Shown here: positions 25,301-38,985 of the stretch, piece by piece
Position numbering within the stretch: position 1 is the stretch's first letter
How the letters are laid out: each line of letters begins with the position of its first letter
Origin: Montifringilla adamsi
Lineage: Eukaryota > Chordata > Aves > Passeriformes > Passeridae
Direction: 5' to 3'
DNA: 64,000 nt
Assembly (NCBI GenBank): GCA_017590115.1
Contig: JAGGNK010015336.1
Location: 682,001-746,000 of the forward strand
The notes under the pieces: model-generated
Database searches by the model: none
Seen by the model: the letters and a program-made list of their open reading frames with translations, nothing else
Told to the model about the DNA's origin: nothing
Translations under genes and position numbers: made by a program

Positions 25301-28044
25301 TTACATATACAGATACTCTATTCCATATTGCCCTTGTAATTTTCTCCTGAAGGAAATGGGAGGCAGGGATGGAAGGGCTGATACCTCAGCAGAAGCCAGT
25401 TACTCTGGTTCTCTTATTCGCCTCTTGTATCAGCAAAAAGCTAAAACAAGCCCCTGTGGCACAGGGTTAATGGCTCAAAATGGACTCATGCCTTTGATTT
25501 TCTGGCTTTGTTTCCTGAAACATCTGCTGGCAAAAACACTTTCCTGAGAGAGCTCAGCAAAAGGACTGCTTTTCCCCCAAAGTAAGTGCAATTGCAGGTG
25601 TAATTCAGAACTAGAAAAACACACTGCAGAGACAAAGCATTATCTAGAAACAGCGATTTAACTGTTTCAAAGACAGGAATTTTCCTCTAAATGAGAAGAA
25701 CTAGCAATCAGGAGTGCCAGGAAAACTAACAGAAGCTCTGAAGATCCAAAGTTGAATGGTAGAAGGAACACAACTTCCTCCACTAAGGTCCTTAAAAGAG
25801 CTGATTTACCTTTTTAAGGACCTATGAGCAACATGTAGAAGTCTACAAATGAAGTTATTTGCTGCAGTTAATATCATAAATAATAGGTAATAAAATACAG
25901 TCGATTATATACTAGGCTATAATAAATAAAGCACAAATCCAAGAGGATGGGAGATCATTTGACAAACTGAGTAACATCCTTGCTTGGTTCACAGAAGTGT
26001 GAGGAAGAGCCACATAGTGGTCACTTCCACAGGGAAATTTCCTGCATGGCAAAATACCAAAGCAGAATCTAAAATGAGAATGTCTACTTTGAGACCCTGT
26101 GGTAACAGGAAGAAAAAACCCCATAATCTTTACCTCTATATTAATTATTTCTTAGTTTTCCTTCCCCTCATTCCTAATGTTGTTTTTATGCAACTATTTG
26201 CATTTATTAAATTATAATTTATTTCAGATCAAAAGGAAAATAAACATCTGAATGCCTTGTACTGGAAGAGAAAACCAATATGACAAAGAAAATTACTAAT
26301 ATGATAAAAAATTTATATCTAACCAAGGCAGAATATCAATCCTGCTGCTTCTGGCTCACATTCAATCTCATGAAGAGGCGGAATGAAAATTTTTAAAAAT
26401 ATATTAATAAGTAACACCAACCCTGTTAAAAGCAGGATGCCAGGGCAAAAGGAGCCTGAGCAAAAGCACACTCTGAAAACTTTGTAGATGCAGGAAGGGT
26501 AAGCAGAGTAAATATCAATTTTTTCCCTATCTATTTTTAGCAATGAAAGTACGAATGGACGAAAAGGAGTCAAGAATAGCAAGCCCTTGGGTATTTATTT
26601 ATTGCATTCATAGCCAGTGACAATCAGGTGCCTTAACTTGGTCTCATCGTGACTGGGAAATGGTCACAACCAGCTGACAAGAAAAGCAGAGAGAGAGCCA
26701 GGAGAAATCTCTCACCTCCCCAGATTTCAGCAGCTCCAGAATCACTCCCATGGCTGGAGATCACTGCTGTGACTCGTGGATGTTCACAGCTCTGCTCCAC
26801 CCCCCCAGCACAGCTAGAGGCACGACACGAGCGCTGCTCTCCGTTCCCAGAGCCAGCTCTGCGATGTGCACACAACTTCCAGGCCAATTATGTTACACGA
26901 TGCTCTCAAATAAATTCAATTATTAAACAACACCATATGTCACTCCCCTCCAGCTGGAAGCACAGCATACACTTACTTTGGTAAAAAAATCAAAACCTGC
27001 TGGAGGAAATAGTATTGGGTGTGACTGAGAAGCCTCGCTCTCTGCTGCGGGATGGGGTGATGGTGGGATTATCAATTTGGGTAAACTTTCACCTTCTCTC
27101 TGAGCACTTGCTTAATTTCTCTTTCATGTCACTCTCCTGCCTGCAAAATGTTTGCCTTTGTAAGTTCTCACCTCTGCTTTTAAAATTACCTTCTCAGCCT
27201 GGTAGTCTGGAAATATCCTCCCCTTCCCCCAAGCCACCTAAGCTATTACTGCACAGTCATCCCCTCCACCCAATGTGTCACCTCTAAAAACAGCACATGC
27301 AAGTCCTTGGCTCTTGATCCTTGCTTTATACCTTGGATTTTGTTCCTTCTTGTGGACCTTTGCTCCTTCTTGAAGCCACCAAACCCACAGCCTTTCCTTC
27401 CTCCTCACTTTTGTTCCTATTGTTTCTCTTTTATCCTCCCTCAGTTTTCCACAAATGGAGCTGAAGAGTATCTACTGCTGCAAGGTTTTGGTTTTCCATT
27501 AAAAGACTTTTCATTACAGGAAAAGCTCAGCAATTTCCAGACAAATTGTATACAAACAACTATAAAAATCTGAAACACTTAACATGTTATAATCTTAAAA
27601 CCATTGCTTTATAACAAGAACAAATTTTGGATTCTTAAAACTATATTTTCCTCCTGTGCAGAAATCATTACCTGCAGAAGTTTTACAATTTCCTTTGGGG
27701 TTTATAAGGATACATATTATGATAATAAGGAACACTGGCAGCATGGATTGGCAATTTAAAAGCAAGTTCAGGTGCTTTAAAGTCTGTAAGACACACACAC
27801 TCTGGTATTAATCTTTTACAACCGCCTGTTAGTTGCATCCCAATAGGATTTTTAATTTCTGAGTTTGTCTTTATGTTTAAATTGTTAAAAATATAAAAAG
27901 GAAGAGGAACACTAAAGGGACCAGGAGCCTAGAGTGCCACTGCTTGATGCCAGAGTTTGAAGGTGGAGAAGTCAAAATTTTACAAAAATAGCAGCCCCTG
28001 TTCACTCCCTACCTTTACTCCTCTGGTTATGGAACAGATTCTCC
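22301..28044. other. Single-copy non-coding stretch
   Basis: AT-rich DNA with no recognised interspersed repeat. A GC-richer patch near 26750-26880 contains a few CpGs and frames on both strands (26649-26984 plus, 26633-26887 minus) that cannot both be coding. The hairpin at 25786-25823 is listed separately. No frame shows a known domain. Confidence 0.5.
25786..25823. repeat. Short inverted repeat (hairpin)
   Basis: The left arm AGGTCCTTAAAAG (25786-25798) and right arm CTTTTTAAGGACCT (25810-25823) are reverse complements except for one extra T. They enclose an 11-base spacer. The arms could form a hairpin in RNA or a cruciform in DNA. The length is short for a microRNA precursor and there is no flanking target-site duplication, so no function is assigned. 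Confidence 0.85.
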
Positions 28045-29594
28045 ATGGAAGGGAGGAATTACCTGTGCTATTCCCAACAGAAATTCCCAGGAAGGTTCAC
28101 AGCTCTAGATACCACATGGGATTTGGCAAATAAAATAAGGTGGCTCAAGCGGGAAACAGAAAATGCAGAGGAGACAAAAAAGAGCCTTTACAAGGGGAGA
28201 GCTCCTGACGAGCTGGGATCAGAAATCCAATCTCCAAAACTGAATCAAAGAGGCACTGCAAGTACAGGCTCTAAGCCAGAGATAAATGCATTTTACAAGC
28301 TACACCTAAGACAAGACCAGTAAAATAAAGATTATTGTTCAAAAAAAAAGTGCCCTACAGAGTACATGGAGAAGAAGAAAAGCTGTGTCTTTTAATGCTT
28401 CCAGAAGAGCTATCTTATTAAATATTAAAGCAAGCCCATTATTCCCTTCTGCCTGCTAAGAAATACACTGAACACTGTAGATACAAGATCACCCACCAAT
28501 TTAGGGTGAAGAGGCTGGAAATAAAAAACAAGCAATACCCTTAGAGATTCAGCCCCTTAAAATTAAGAAAGATTTCTCAGAACTGGAAGAAAAGGATAAA
28601 GAAGAAATACATAAAACTCAGAACTGGCTACCAGCATGGCTATAATGAAAAGCACCCTTAATTGATAAAGCTTCCAATCCTAAAACCTAGGCACTGAATG
28701 CTATCTGACAAAAATCTCATTAGCCCTGGAATTTAAACACAAAGAGATCTTAAACTTTACAAAGAAAGTAGGGAAAGGAGAAACAGCAAAAGACAAGGTA
28801 AAGAAAACAGTAGGAAGTTTAAGGGGAAAAATGAACAATGAGGCCATTCAGTTCATTAGGAATAGCAAGAAATATCTGATAACTAGTTGAGAACAAACAG
28901 TAAAAGTTTTTGGACATGTTTTGTAAAGGATTATGTGGAACAGATACATCTTCACATAAAAGACAACCAACCCTGCTATGGATTGACACCAGCTTCAGTA
29001 AAAACAAAAAGGTGAGAGGATAAGGCTGGATAATCCAGTTATACATGAGTTCTTATCTGAATTTTACATGCTTTAAAAGAGCTTAAAACATTTATTAGTA
29101 AGTCTCTTTTATAAAATCTAGCAAGTAAAAACATTTCCTTCTCCCACGACTAAGGAGAGCTGTACACAGGAACTGGAACAACAGCTTGTTATATAAATCT
29201 GTTGATAAAAATGTTGATGCAGAAATGCTTACTAAAATGCCAAAAGATAGAATAAAAGCTATACTAATTGGATTTATGCACTTAGAAAAGGATTTATGGT
29301 AAACAAAAACCCCAGAACTGCAGGTAATCATAGGAGCTCCTTTAGGCTGCCTTAAAATATGCATTAAAAAATTCACTCCCTGTGATACAGGCACTGAGAA
29401 AGTACAAGTGTGGTTTCAAAGACTAATTAGATAAATCCATCTGAGAAAGTTTAGCATGACCTAATAAACACAAAGCTGTGGATCCAAACTCTGGCTCAAA
29501 AAGTGCCCAGGATGCAGTTTTCCAAAAGTAGAAGGGCACTCATTTGGTAAAGCATTGCTTAAGACTTGATATTTTATTCCCTAAAAATCCCTTA
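28045..29594 (+). pseudogene. A-rich block with broken forward-strand frames (possible decayed coding or retroelement remnant)
   Basis: The plus strand is markedly richer in A than T here, unlike its neighbours. Several forward frames stay open over consecutive segments: 28045-28320 (92 codons from an ATG), 28505-28642, 28684-28887 (68 codons), 28904-29020 and 29129-29299. Four of the five (all but the third) keep order on the same strand, and 28505-28642, 28904-29020 and 29129-29299 share one reading frame with stops between them. The implied peptides are rich in Lys, Glu and Asn. I recognise no domain, retroviral catalytic motif, flanking LTR or primer binding site. It could be a degraded retroelement or processed gene, or only a compositional accident of A-rich DNA. 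Confidence 0.25.
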
Positions 29595-29652
29595 ATGCTA
29601 CTGGCCACTGTCAGAAGAGGGATACTGGGTTGGGGGACACCTCTGGTCTCAT
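29595..29652 (+). repeat. Ancient L3/CR1-like LINE 3' tail
   Basis: The stretch CTGGCCACTGTCAGAAGAGG followed by GATACTGGGT and CCTCTGGTCTCATT resembles the 3' end of the old amniote L3/CR1 family. In other amniotes that tail reads roughly as an ACTGTC...GATACTGG...GGTCT pattern just before the end. Only about 55 bases can be aligned by eye and they carry several differences, so this would be a very old copy. It immediately follows the A-rich block, but I see no evidence that the two belong together. Confidence 0.5.
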
Positions 29653-32600
29653 TAAAACAGCTTTTGGTGTGCCTGCTCTTTCTACACCCCAAAAAGCTGA
29701 AGAGAAGAATTGAAGTGCTCTAAGGAAATGTTTATTTTTCAGTGTAGCCTACGGGCACCCGGTTTTGGTTTGTGTGAAGGCCTTACAGCTGGATGGAAAC
29801 ACTGGAGGGTCAGGGTGAGACTTTCTGATATGTTACATCCCACAAGCCCAGACACAAAGGATGCTACAGAGAAAGCAGTAAAATGCAGTAAAATGCAGGA
29901 AAAGGCTTGTTATTTATAGGTAGGCACCAGACAGAGAACAAAACGGGCAAAAGGGCATCTCAGGTCTGAAAAATTCAGATCACTCTGTCTAGAAAAGAAA
30001 TTAAACTCCAGTTATTTTTCAATATGCTTTCACTTCCCTGCCTAAATATGAGAAATTGTGATCTTCTCCTCCTACTAAATAAGAGTTTTAAAGGTGGTAT
30101 AATCTGACTCTTTGGGTTCCAAACTCCCTGGTAATTTATAAGAAATCTTACTAAGATAAATATCCAATATCCCAATTTTCCAGTGTTCTCCAAAGAAAAA
30201 TGAGAAATAAATATGAAAGAGACCTCTGCTGACCCCCTTTTGAGGGACTGACATGCACAGACCAATGGTTATTTTTACTTGCTTCTATACTATGAACTTT
30301 TCAAATGTAGAAGGGATGAGCTTCTTCCCTTTCTGAAAACTTTCTGTGTTCTAAGAAATCCTCAGAGCTAAAAGCAGACCTCAGTTCCACCTCTCAGAGT
30401 AGCCAAGTTCCCAGACTCTGTGCTGCAAAGGCTGAAGTGCAGCCCTGCTCTGTGCTTTAAGGCACTTCAGAAAACATCCAAACATGCTCAGGGTTTAAAT
30501 GTGTTTGTCACCTAACAAAAAAGTATCAACAGCAAAACAATGCAGAAAGGCTATCATTTGTCCTCTCACACAAACATTTGCCTCTAACCATGTGACCTTG
30601 CAATCTCCCCTGTTCAGCCTCAAATTGTCTACACCAAAAAACATGGACATTTTCTATTTCTTCCCCAAAATGCACTATTATGTTAAACATACCTGCAGAT
30701 GAAGAACTCCATATTTTTCCTTTTTGTATTTTTTCCTGATGAACTTCCAGCATAAGGTGACAGCTTCCAACAGCAGCTTGGCCTCTAAACTTTGGGAATA
30801 AATGATTTCTTTGGTGTGAGTAAACTTTCTAGAAGAGGTAATCCTTTTGGGTTAGACCAGCTACCATGGCTACCACAGGCATCCAGAGCTCTTCCCCACA
30901 TCCTAAAGTAAAGCAGAACAGTGATAATGATCCCATGAGTTAAAGATTGGCCTCATATTGCAAGGCATTGAGAAAGCAGATTCTACCAGGGCTCCAGAAG
31001 GTGATGAATCCTCTGTAAGGACATATTCACCACTGCATTGGGAAGGTCTCAGTGAAGCCAAAGAGGTGATCCTGTATAGAGGGCAGCAGACATTTTCTTA
31101 AGCTGGTGACTTGCCATGATGCAAATCTAGGACCTATGCTTCTCAATAAAACAACTGAAAGGGCTTTTTTGGCCTAAAATAAGAAAGTACATCCATCAGA
31201 TTTTCCATTTTGTAACCCAGTGAAGAATAACTGAGTGACTTCCAAATCACTGATGCCAAAATGGGAAACCATTTGAGATGGCCTGATGAGAAAGAGGCCA
31301 CTGAGTGACCATTAGCCCCTGACAAAAAGGATGTACATCAGAAAGAAGTGGGAACAATGACACACAAAATCAGCTTGCAGCATAGCTTGTCCAACTATGG
31401 TATTTCTTTTTGGCTTTTATTTGTGCTGCAGACAATCTTTATTTTACTCAAATCCGCCACATGCCACCAGGTAGTGGCCTACCCAAGAAATGTGCAGTAC
31501 TCACTGCTTAACACTACAGGACATTTTCATGTGAGCCACAAACACATCTGGATACAGGACTGATACACCCCACTCTAAAGATTGTCCTGGGCTCTTCCAA
31601 TGCTATCCCGCAGCCATGTGCTGAAAAGCAACCTAAATTCACCCCAGCTTGGTACCTCTCCTGTGACAGCCCAGATCTGGAAGTTACTGCACTGCCTATG
31701 GCAAAGCAGAGCTCTCTGCTAAGGCACCCAAGCAGGAACTTTGTCCAAACAAAAAACCCACATCCCCCTGACAGAAACGTTTTGACAAACACCATTTGCA
31801 CAGCACAAATGTGTGACTTTAGGGGTTTCCTCCAGGCACTGAATGAGTCAGCTAACAGAGGCGATTCTTTTTTGGTGGGAACTTAATTCTGTTCTAAGCC
31901 CTCTATACCAGACACCACAGCTAGTCTTCATGACCGCTGGGTGCTGGAATATGTGCTCAGTCTAGTCTTACATATAAAAATCTGCCTGCAGAGGGATAAA
32001 AACACATTGCTGCTAATCAAGAGAATGAAAACAGGGCAAATTTGGTGTATAAATTAATTATTGGAAATAAAAAAGGGGTAAGGGATATTCCAAATTTTCT
32101 GCATTTTGTAGTCATTACCATTTATTCAGTGACATAAAAAAGCTTGACTCCTACACCTGAATATTCATAAAGCAGCTGAAGGAGTCACCAGCAGGGACTT
32201 CCTAATTGCAATGAAAATTTCTCAACCTGTAGAATAGCAGGGACCATTTCAGATCCACACCTTGCCTTCTGCCAGTCCAGGAGTTTCACTAATAATTCCC
32301 ACTGCCAGACATATTTTGCTTTCATGAATGAAGCAAGGTCTAAATTAACACCTTGAATGTGGGTTTCCTTAGGAATTTGTATCCAAACTGATGGGATACA
32401 CAAGTGGGAGAAAAGGAACAAGGAGCAAGGATAAGACATCATTAAAAAAGCTGTGTCCTTCAAGGCACAACACTGACACCAAAATCACTCCTAAAAATTG
32501 AATTCTGTCACTTATGAGCAAAACAGAGTACTCCATTTTGTAAAAGGAGTATTTAACATTTAAAACTGTTTGACTGCAGCACACACAAGACTGGACACAC

Positions 32601-35600
32601 CAACCACCCAAGATGTCACACAATGAGGGCAGCTTTGGAAAGTTGAACCTGCTTCCCAAGTTTGATAGGGAGGCCTTGGAACCTGGCCAACATGTTCTCT
32701 TCTCTCATCAGAAAAGTTCCAAGAGTCTCTCTGTATGCCCAGGACAGCAGAGCTTTGTTTTCACATCAAATCCATAAAAGGGTGTGAGGGTTGTGGTGCT
32801 CGCAGCTCATTTTGAGCTAATTCAAAGGACACAAGAGAAAAAGCTGCAGAGATGAAAAAACCTCTGCTGGTCATTTTCAACCAGCTGTGAGATCTGGCAA
32901 TTGATTAGAAACCTTAGCTGAATATCGATGACTGACACAGGAAACAAAAGGAGGAGACAACTTAAAAAAACCTGGAATTTCAGAACATATTTAAAAAAAA
33001 AAACCAAAACCTTTTTCAGAAGAAAACTTCTAAATTTGAGGCCTGGAGGTGGCCCTTCAGAACAACATGTTGTACTTACAGAAAAGTAAATTTTTATATT
33101 TTTATACGAGGCTAAAACAGATCTAAGATTGAAAGTCTACAAAATTGAAAGAAAACATATGGCTGTTTTAAACTGTTATTAGCCTCATTCAACTTTATCA
33201 TTAGCTCAACTCAGAGGTTAACACGTTACATATTTCAGCTTAGCCAGTCATATCTGCTACAGGCATGCTGAATAAATATCATATAAATCACAGAGCCTGA
33301 CAAGACTTAATAGGAAAAGCTGCTAAATTGACCTATAAATATAATGCATTACAATGCATCAGCTGGTGTTGCCACTTTCTTGGAAACAGTGGAAGAATTG
33401 GGATGGTTGACTAATACCTCCTTACGAGTTTTTTTACATGACTATGGGCTGAATATTCAAAAACTTAAACCCAGGGAAGTAATCCCACAATCAATGTTTT
33501 ACACCTGAGATATTCTTCAATAATATGTTGAAATTTACAGCAAGACTCCAACACCTTCACCTATTCTAATCTTCTCTGATCTGTCTGAAGCAGCAGTTCA
33601 CCTCTTTGACAAGTGCATTTACAGTTATTTTAAAATCACTTTTTTGAAATCCAGCAGCTCTGCCAACCCAATTTGCTTTGCATCTCATTCCCTCTTTGCT
33701 GGGGGAGGAAGAATTTAATATTCATGATCCATGCTCCTGTAAGGGAGTATTTGCAATTCTTCTGATACATGTTATTGGGTTAATCATATTTTCTTTCTTG
33801 AAATGTATCTTTTGTTCCTACAAAGGTAATGAAGGAGAGTTACTCATCTCCATAATGAATCTTGAATTTTAATTAAACCTATTAGCTGAACATGTCAAAT
33901 GTTTGTCACTTTCAAAGCAGCATAAAAATTACTCTTAGTAACAAATGTTACTTATTCCCATATTGCCCTGGATTATATTGCAGACACAGTATCTATAACA
34001 AGATCCTTATGCTATTTTATTCTATATTAATATGATTTATTATAACAATGTATTTTATTCACTCCTCTGCACTACCAGCAGCACAAGGATAAATTGTGTT
34101 GTAGAACATGCTGGCATGTTCTGTACGGTACACCCTGAAATAAATGAGTCTGCAATGACACAGACACACTTTCCCTTATCTCCCTTAACTTTGCATAACA
34201 CACTCAAAATGCACTACTTATGCATCTCCGACTCTGCAACGAGTCTAGTCAAGTGAACAATCCACATGAATAAACATAAGGATGTAAGAAAGTGTTTGAA
34301 AGATCAGAGAACAAATTAACAGGGTTGGGATATCCTTTGCCATGGTACCTGAATACCGGATAAAAGTAAACAGTTTGAAGGACATTGGAGATGAGAAGCA
34401 GACTCTGCTTGGAAAAGTATTCCTAGACTAACAGCCTTTTGGATTTCCATGCTGGGAATCCATACTGCCACGCTTAGCACAATTCTGATCTCCTCTAAAA
34501 GCTGCTACTCCATGATCAACCCAGGATCTAAAACTGATCTAAAACTGAACCTGTGTTACCATCTCCTCACAGAGCATCACCAACAGCAAAGATCCCAGCA
34601 CTGCCATCAACACCAGTTAATTAACACAGCCCTACAGTTCCTAATGCCCCCAAGGGATCTGCAGACATCCAAACTATCTCCAAATACTTTGGGGATAAGA
34701 AATCCATTCCTCAGATACAACAGGATATGAAGGCTGAGGAATCACTGGCCATGCCCTCACATCCCAAACAGCTTTGCCTTGCTAAAGGAAAACTATCATG
34801 TTAATGAATTATTCCCTTAACTAGCTCCTGTATTTCCTTACATCCATTTTCTCCTTGGAAACATGGCAAGAACACCAACAGTATTTATAAAGTGAGACGC
34901 CATGATGGATGCAGTACAGGTAACTGCATCAAAGGGAACAGGAGAGTGTGTTTCCAACAATCCAGCACAGCTCTTTCAGGAAGGCTTTAAAGCCTCATGA
35001 TGATGATGATGCACAGGCATTTGTTGGCTGTCTTTGGTGAACTGCCTTCTAGGGTCCCAAGGAATAAAAGCAGAAAAAACACTATGCCACACAACTCAGC
35101 AAAAAAACCACATAGATAACAGAGCCACGAGCAAGCTTTGAAGAGTGGCTTTGAAGAGCTCCTTTCTAGATAACTCCTTTCTAAGTAAAACTGGGAAAAA
35201 TCAGGTTGTTTTTTTATTAGTAGTATTGTTGTTGTTGCTATTATTATTATCTGATAGCTCCAGCTGACATAAACACAGTCAGCTCTCTGCATATTAATAT
35301 GCAAGTGTGACAATGTCATTTTAGTTTTTATTACTATTAGTCTGTAGGGCAGGAGAACAAAGCACATTAGCATTGAGATATTTGGCTGTTAGAAATCAGT
35401 GCTTTGACTCCTGTTTTGATGTGTTTGGTGGAAATGTAAATATAAAAGTGCTTTAATCAAGGAGAGGGATGATATGGAGTATTCCCTGCAGGTACAAGAT
35501 AAATAAAAACTAACTGCCTTCACAGTGGGCTTTAGATTGTAGTATAAAGCACCCTGGATTACTTTGTTAGAACACAACACAAACAACAAACAGGACTCTT

Positions 35601-36756
35601 TACCTGGACTCCCAGGCAAGAAAACATCACATGAACCATCTCTTTTATACAATTTTAGTCAGTCAACATTATCCTAGCCTTCTGAAGGGCTGGAATACAG
35701 AAACACTAAACAACATCAGAGACACTACCATAATTCACAATCTTAATGGATATATTCTTGTTCCATTACACCAAATATTGACTTACTCTGTATTATTACA
35801 AACATTATGGAAGTTGCTTGACACTGATCTCCTTTGCATGCTGGTAATCAAAGAGAAAGAAGTGTATTGACCAAATCTATAAAGAGAAACATTTTTTGCA
35901 ATCAGATAATTGCCAGAGCAAAGTATGATGATGCTAAAGTTATAGAGATAAGGACAATCATGGATGTTCATATGGAAAAAAAAATCCATCTAAACCCCTT
36001 CTTCTCCTGATTAACTAAGTGCCAAAGCCAAGGTGGAAGCTCTTGGAATGATTTGGAATTTCAGTGATACCCATAACATGCAGAATTACAATAATAAGCA
36101 CAAATAGCCCTTAGAAAGTGACTGAAACAGTAGAATTAGGAAAAAATTACACAGGCAATTCCTTATATCTAAAAGAGATTATAGTAAATGAAAAGAGAAC
36201 AAGAGTGGTATTTAACACTAAAACCAGATGAACATGGGTGGGACAGAAATAACAAGTCTTGGCCAAAGGGAGAATCAACCTCAGGCTGGCAAAAGCGAGA
36301 TTTCCTCTGTGTTTTCAAATGCACCATGAGCTCCCTGTTTCAGGCTCCAAGGAGTGGAAATGACAAAGGACAGACCTGCAGCTGTTATGGCAAAATACAC
36401 TGAAGGAACTCCAACAGGAGACACTGCTGGAGACCAGGGGAGGTGGGAGGGAGAGGAGGAACCAGACAACTCCTGCCAGATGCCTTGGGGAGACTTTCTC
36501 GCTTGCTCCAAGTGACAGTCACACATCCTCAGCTGAGTGCAGAGGCACATTACACATCTATTTCCATGGATCTCAAACGATCAACTCCAACTTCCATCCT
36601 TACATAAGTCCTTTCCCTCTTTGCTCGCCAACATTTCCAAAACTTCCTCTAGGAGGTTGTGTGAGTTGTTCAGGAGACTCCTCAAACCACTTTTTCTCAG
36701 TTATTTAATCAAGTTGACCGTGGTCCTCTGTGGCCAACCCAGCATATGCATCATTT
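29653..36756. other. Single-copy non-coding stretch
   Basis: AT-rich sequence containing a 10-bp unit repeated about 2.4 times (GCAGTAAAAT, 29876-29899), a short GAT-type trinucleotide patch at about 34997-35012 and an ATT/GTT trinucleotide patch at about 35205-35250. The longest frame (128 codons, minus, 34987-35373) has no recognisable domain. A patch at about 33290-33365 with paired ATGCAT motifs and a CAGCTG E-box could be regulatory, but this is unsupported. Confidence 0.5.
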
Positions 36757-37248
36757 CACAGAACCATAAAGTGGTTTGGGTTGGAAGGGACCTTCAAGAT
36801 CATCAAGTTCTAATCCCCTGGGCAGGGACACCTTCCACTATCCCAGGTTGCTCCCAGCCCAATCCAACCTGGCCTTGAACACTCTCAGGGATGGAGCATC
36901 CACAGCTTCCCTGGGCAGCCTGGGCCAGGGCCTCCCCACCCTCACAGGGAAGAATTTCTTCCTAACATCCTGTCAATTTGAAGCCATTCCCTTAGTCCTA
37001 TCACTCCATGCCTTGTGCAAAGTCCCTCTCCAGCTCTCCTGTTGAACCTTTAGGTACTGGAAGGTGTCCTAAGGTGTCCTCAGAGCCTTCTCCAGGCTGA
37101 GCCCCCAACTCTCTGAGTCTGTGCTCACAGCAGAGCTGCTCCAGCCCTCTGAGCATCCTCGTGGCCTCCTCTGGACCTGCCACAACAGGTCAATGTCCTT
37201 TCCATGACGGAGGCCCCGGAGCTGGATGCTGTGCTCCAGGTGGGGTCT
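36757..37248 (-). repeat. CR1 LINE, about 490-bp 3' end including the end of ORF2
   Basis: The left edge carries the reverse-complemented CR1 tail (GGTTTGGGTTGGAAGGGACC). It continues through GGGCAGGGACACCTTCCACT, CAACCTGGCCTTGAACACT and AAGAATTTCTTCCTAACATC, and the right edge ends in the conserved GGAGCTGGATGCTGTGCTCC block. The element is on the minus strand and truncated at its 5' end near 37248. Minus-strand frames retain pieces of the ORF2 C-terminus (RMLRGLEQL, RLRELG), the region after the reverse transcriptase domain. They are broken by frameshifts, and about 17 bases are missing after the CTTCCTAACATCC block. It is the first of three minus-strand CR1 copies within 3.3 kb. Confidence 0.95.
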
Positions 37249-38898
37249 ATTGACGTACAATAGACACAAAAGATCTTTTTAGCATCTTAACAATACACAA
37301 AACACTGCTGCACATAATCATTACATGGGTAAGCTTCCATAGACTTTTAATAAATGTTTTATGTACAATTTGATCGCTTCTACAGCAGTAACAACCCAGG
37401 ACAGTCTTTGGAAACTCCATCCAATGATTGGCAGCTGCCAATCAATGCTGCTGGGCGCTCAATTCAGACTAGGCAAAGCAGGATGATTCTCCTATGGAAA
37501 AAAGGCCAAAATTTGGCTACATTTTTCTTACAGCTATTAGACAGTCAACATGCAACAGTTGTTGCAACTTCTTGCAGCTGATAGGTTTAATTAGCCATTG
37601 TCTGATACCGAGCCAAAACTTTTAATCATCTGTCTTAAATAATTATTGACAAAATTTAAAAAGTACTCTGATCACAGAAAAAAAAGGTACAGTAGCACTC
37701 ATTCTCAAAGCAGCTAGAATGGTGAATGAAAAGCCCTCAACTCCTGCAGGAAGAATGATTTTTTTAAGTCAAGGACAATGGTTTAGACATGGAAATAGAT
37801 CAGAGCAACTTCCCAGGACTTGCTCTGTGTGTCCAAATATAGACTGCCTTGAAATTCGTCATGATATTTTATAGCCACAAAACTGATTTAAGAAATTCAG
37901 ACCAGTCTGTCTGGAAACATTTGGAGAAAGGAAGATAAAGAGATAAAATCTACAGTTACAGCCAAAAAGGAACAAATTATCTTCTGATCACTGTGCACAT
38001 GAAGTTATCAACTGAAATACATGCAATTACATTAAATTAATTAATATTTTTTAAAAAATCAAAACCACCAAACCAAACAAAAAAAAAAAAAAACCAAACA
38101 AACAAACCAACTAGAAAGATTAGATGACTGAAGTCTCTCACTAAAGATACAAATTCAGAGCAATGTAAAACTTCTAGGAACAGAGATTTCCCCACATGTC
38201 CATGTCCAAGCAAGCCAATGTGTGGAGCACATCTGTGGCTGATAGGAAGGATGTAGAGAAAATCTTACAGATCCTCCAGCCTTATACAAACACGAACCTG
38301 CATTGCTTCTCTTCTTTCCCCTCTCCTCTTAAATATTCATTTACAGTAGGCAAGCAGACACTCTGTAGGCTAAAATATGTTTGTTTCATTTTTCTTCTAC
38401 AGAAGACACTGAGCAAGGATGCTACAATGATGATTCACTTGAAGAGAGGCAGATGGATGTTTTTGGTCTGATGATCTGATGTTGCACCACACACCAATGT
38501 GGATTAACTATTACTGCTTAGCATATGAAAAGACAGAGTCCAGAAGCACAGCCCATTCATTACTTTGCTAGTTCACATGTACTTTAAATAAGTATTTAAA
38601 AATGCTGCATCTTATCAGTGATGGACATAAAAAAGCGATCATCAATTTACAGGCCTAATTATGCTTAATTTTCTAGAAATTACATGAGGGGTAGAATTAG
38701 AGAAACATTTTTCCTCCATGCACCAAACCATGCAGAAGGAATTTAAACCCAAAGAAAGCTGCCCCTTACTGATCTACCTTGTAAAAAAACAGATAATACA
38801 TACATTCATATATACATAGATGTACCAGAAATTATCCTGAAAACTGTTCTCCCCCATTTCTTTGTCTTACACAATGAAACTTTTCTGTTCTACACAAA
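37249..38898. other. Single-copy non-coding stretch
   Basis: AT-rich DNA between two CR1 copies, with an A-rich (A)n(CAAA)n patch at about 38065-38110. Frames are under 95 codons and carry no recognisable domain. Confidence 0.55.
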
Positions 38899-38985
38899 CA
38901 TCAAAAGATTTGGGTTGGAAGGGACCTTAAAGGTCAGCTAGATCTAAGGTTACTGCCATGGGCATGGAAACACCTGTTCTGACAA
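38899..38985 (-). repeat. CR1 LINE, very short 3' fragment
   Basis: TTTGGGTTGGAAGGGACCTT is followed by a degraded TGCCATGGGCATGGAAACACC block, after which CR1 similarity is lost. This is the extreme 3' end of a minus-strand CR1 copy, of which fewer than 100 bases remain. The right limit is uncertain. Confidence 0.8.
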
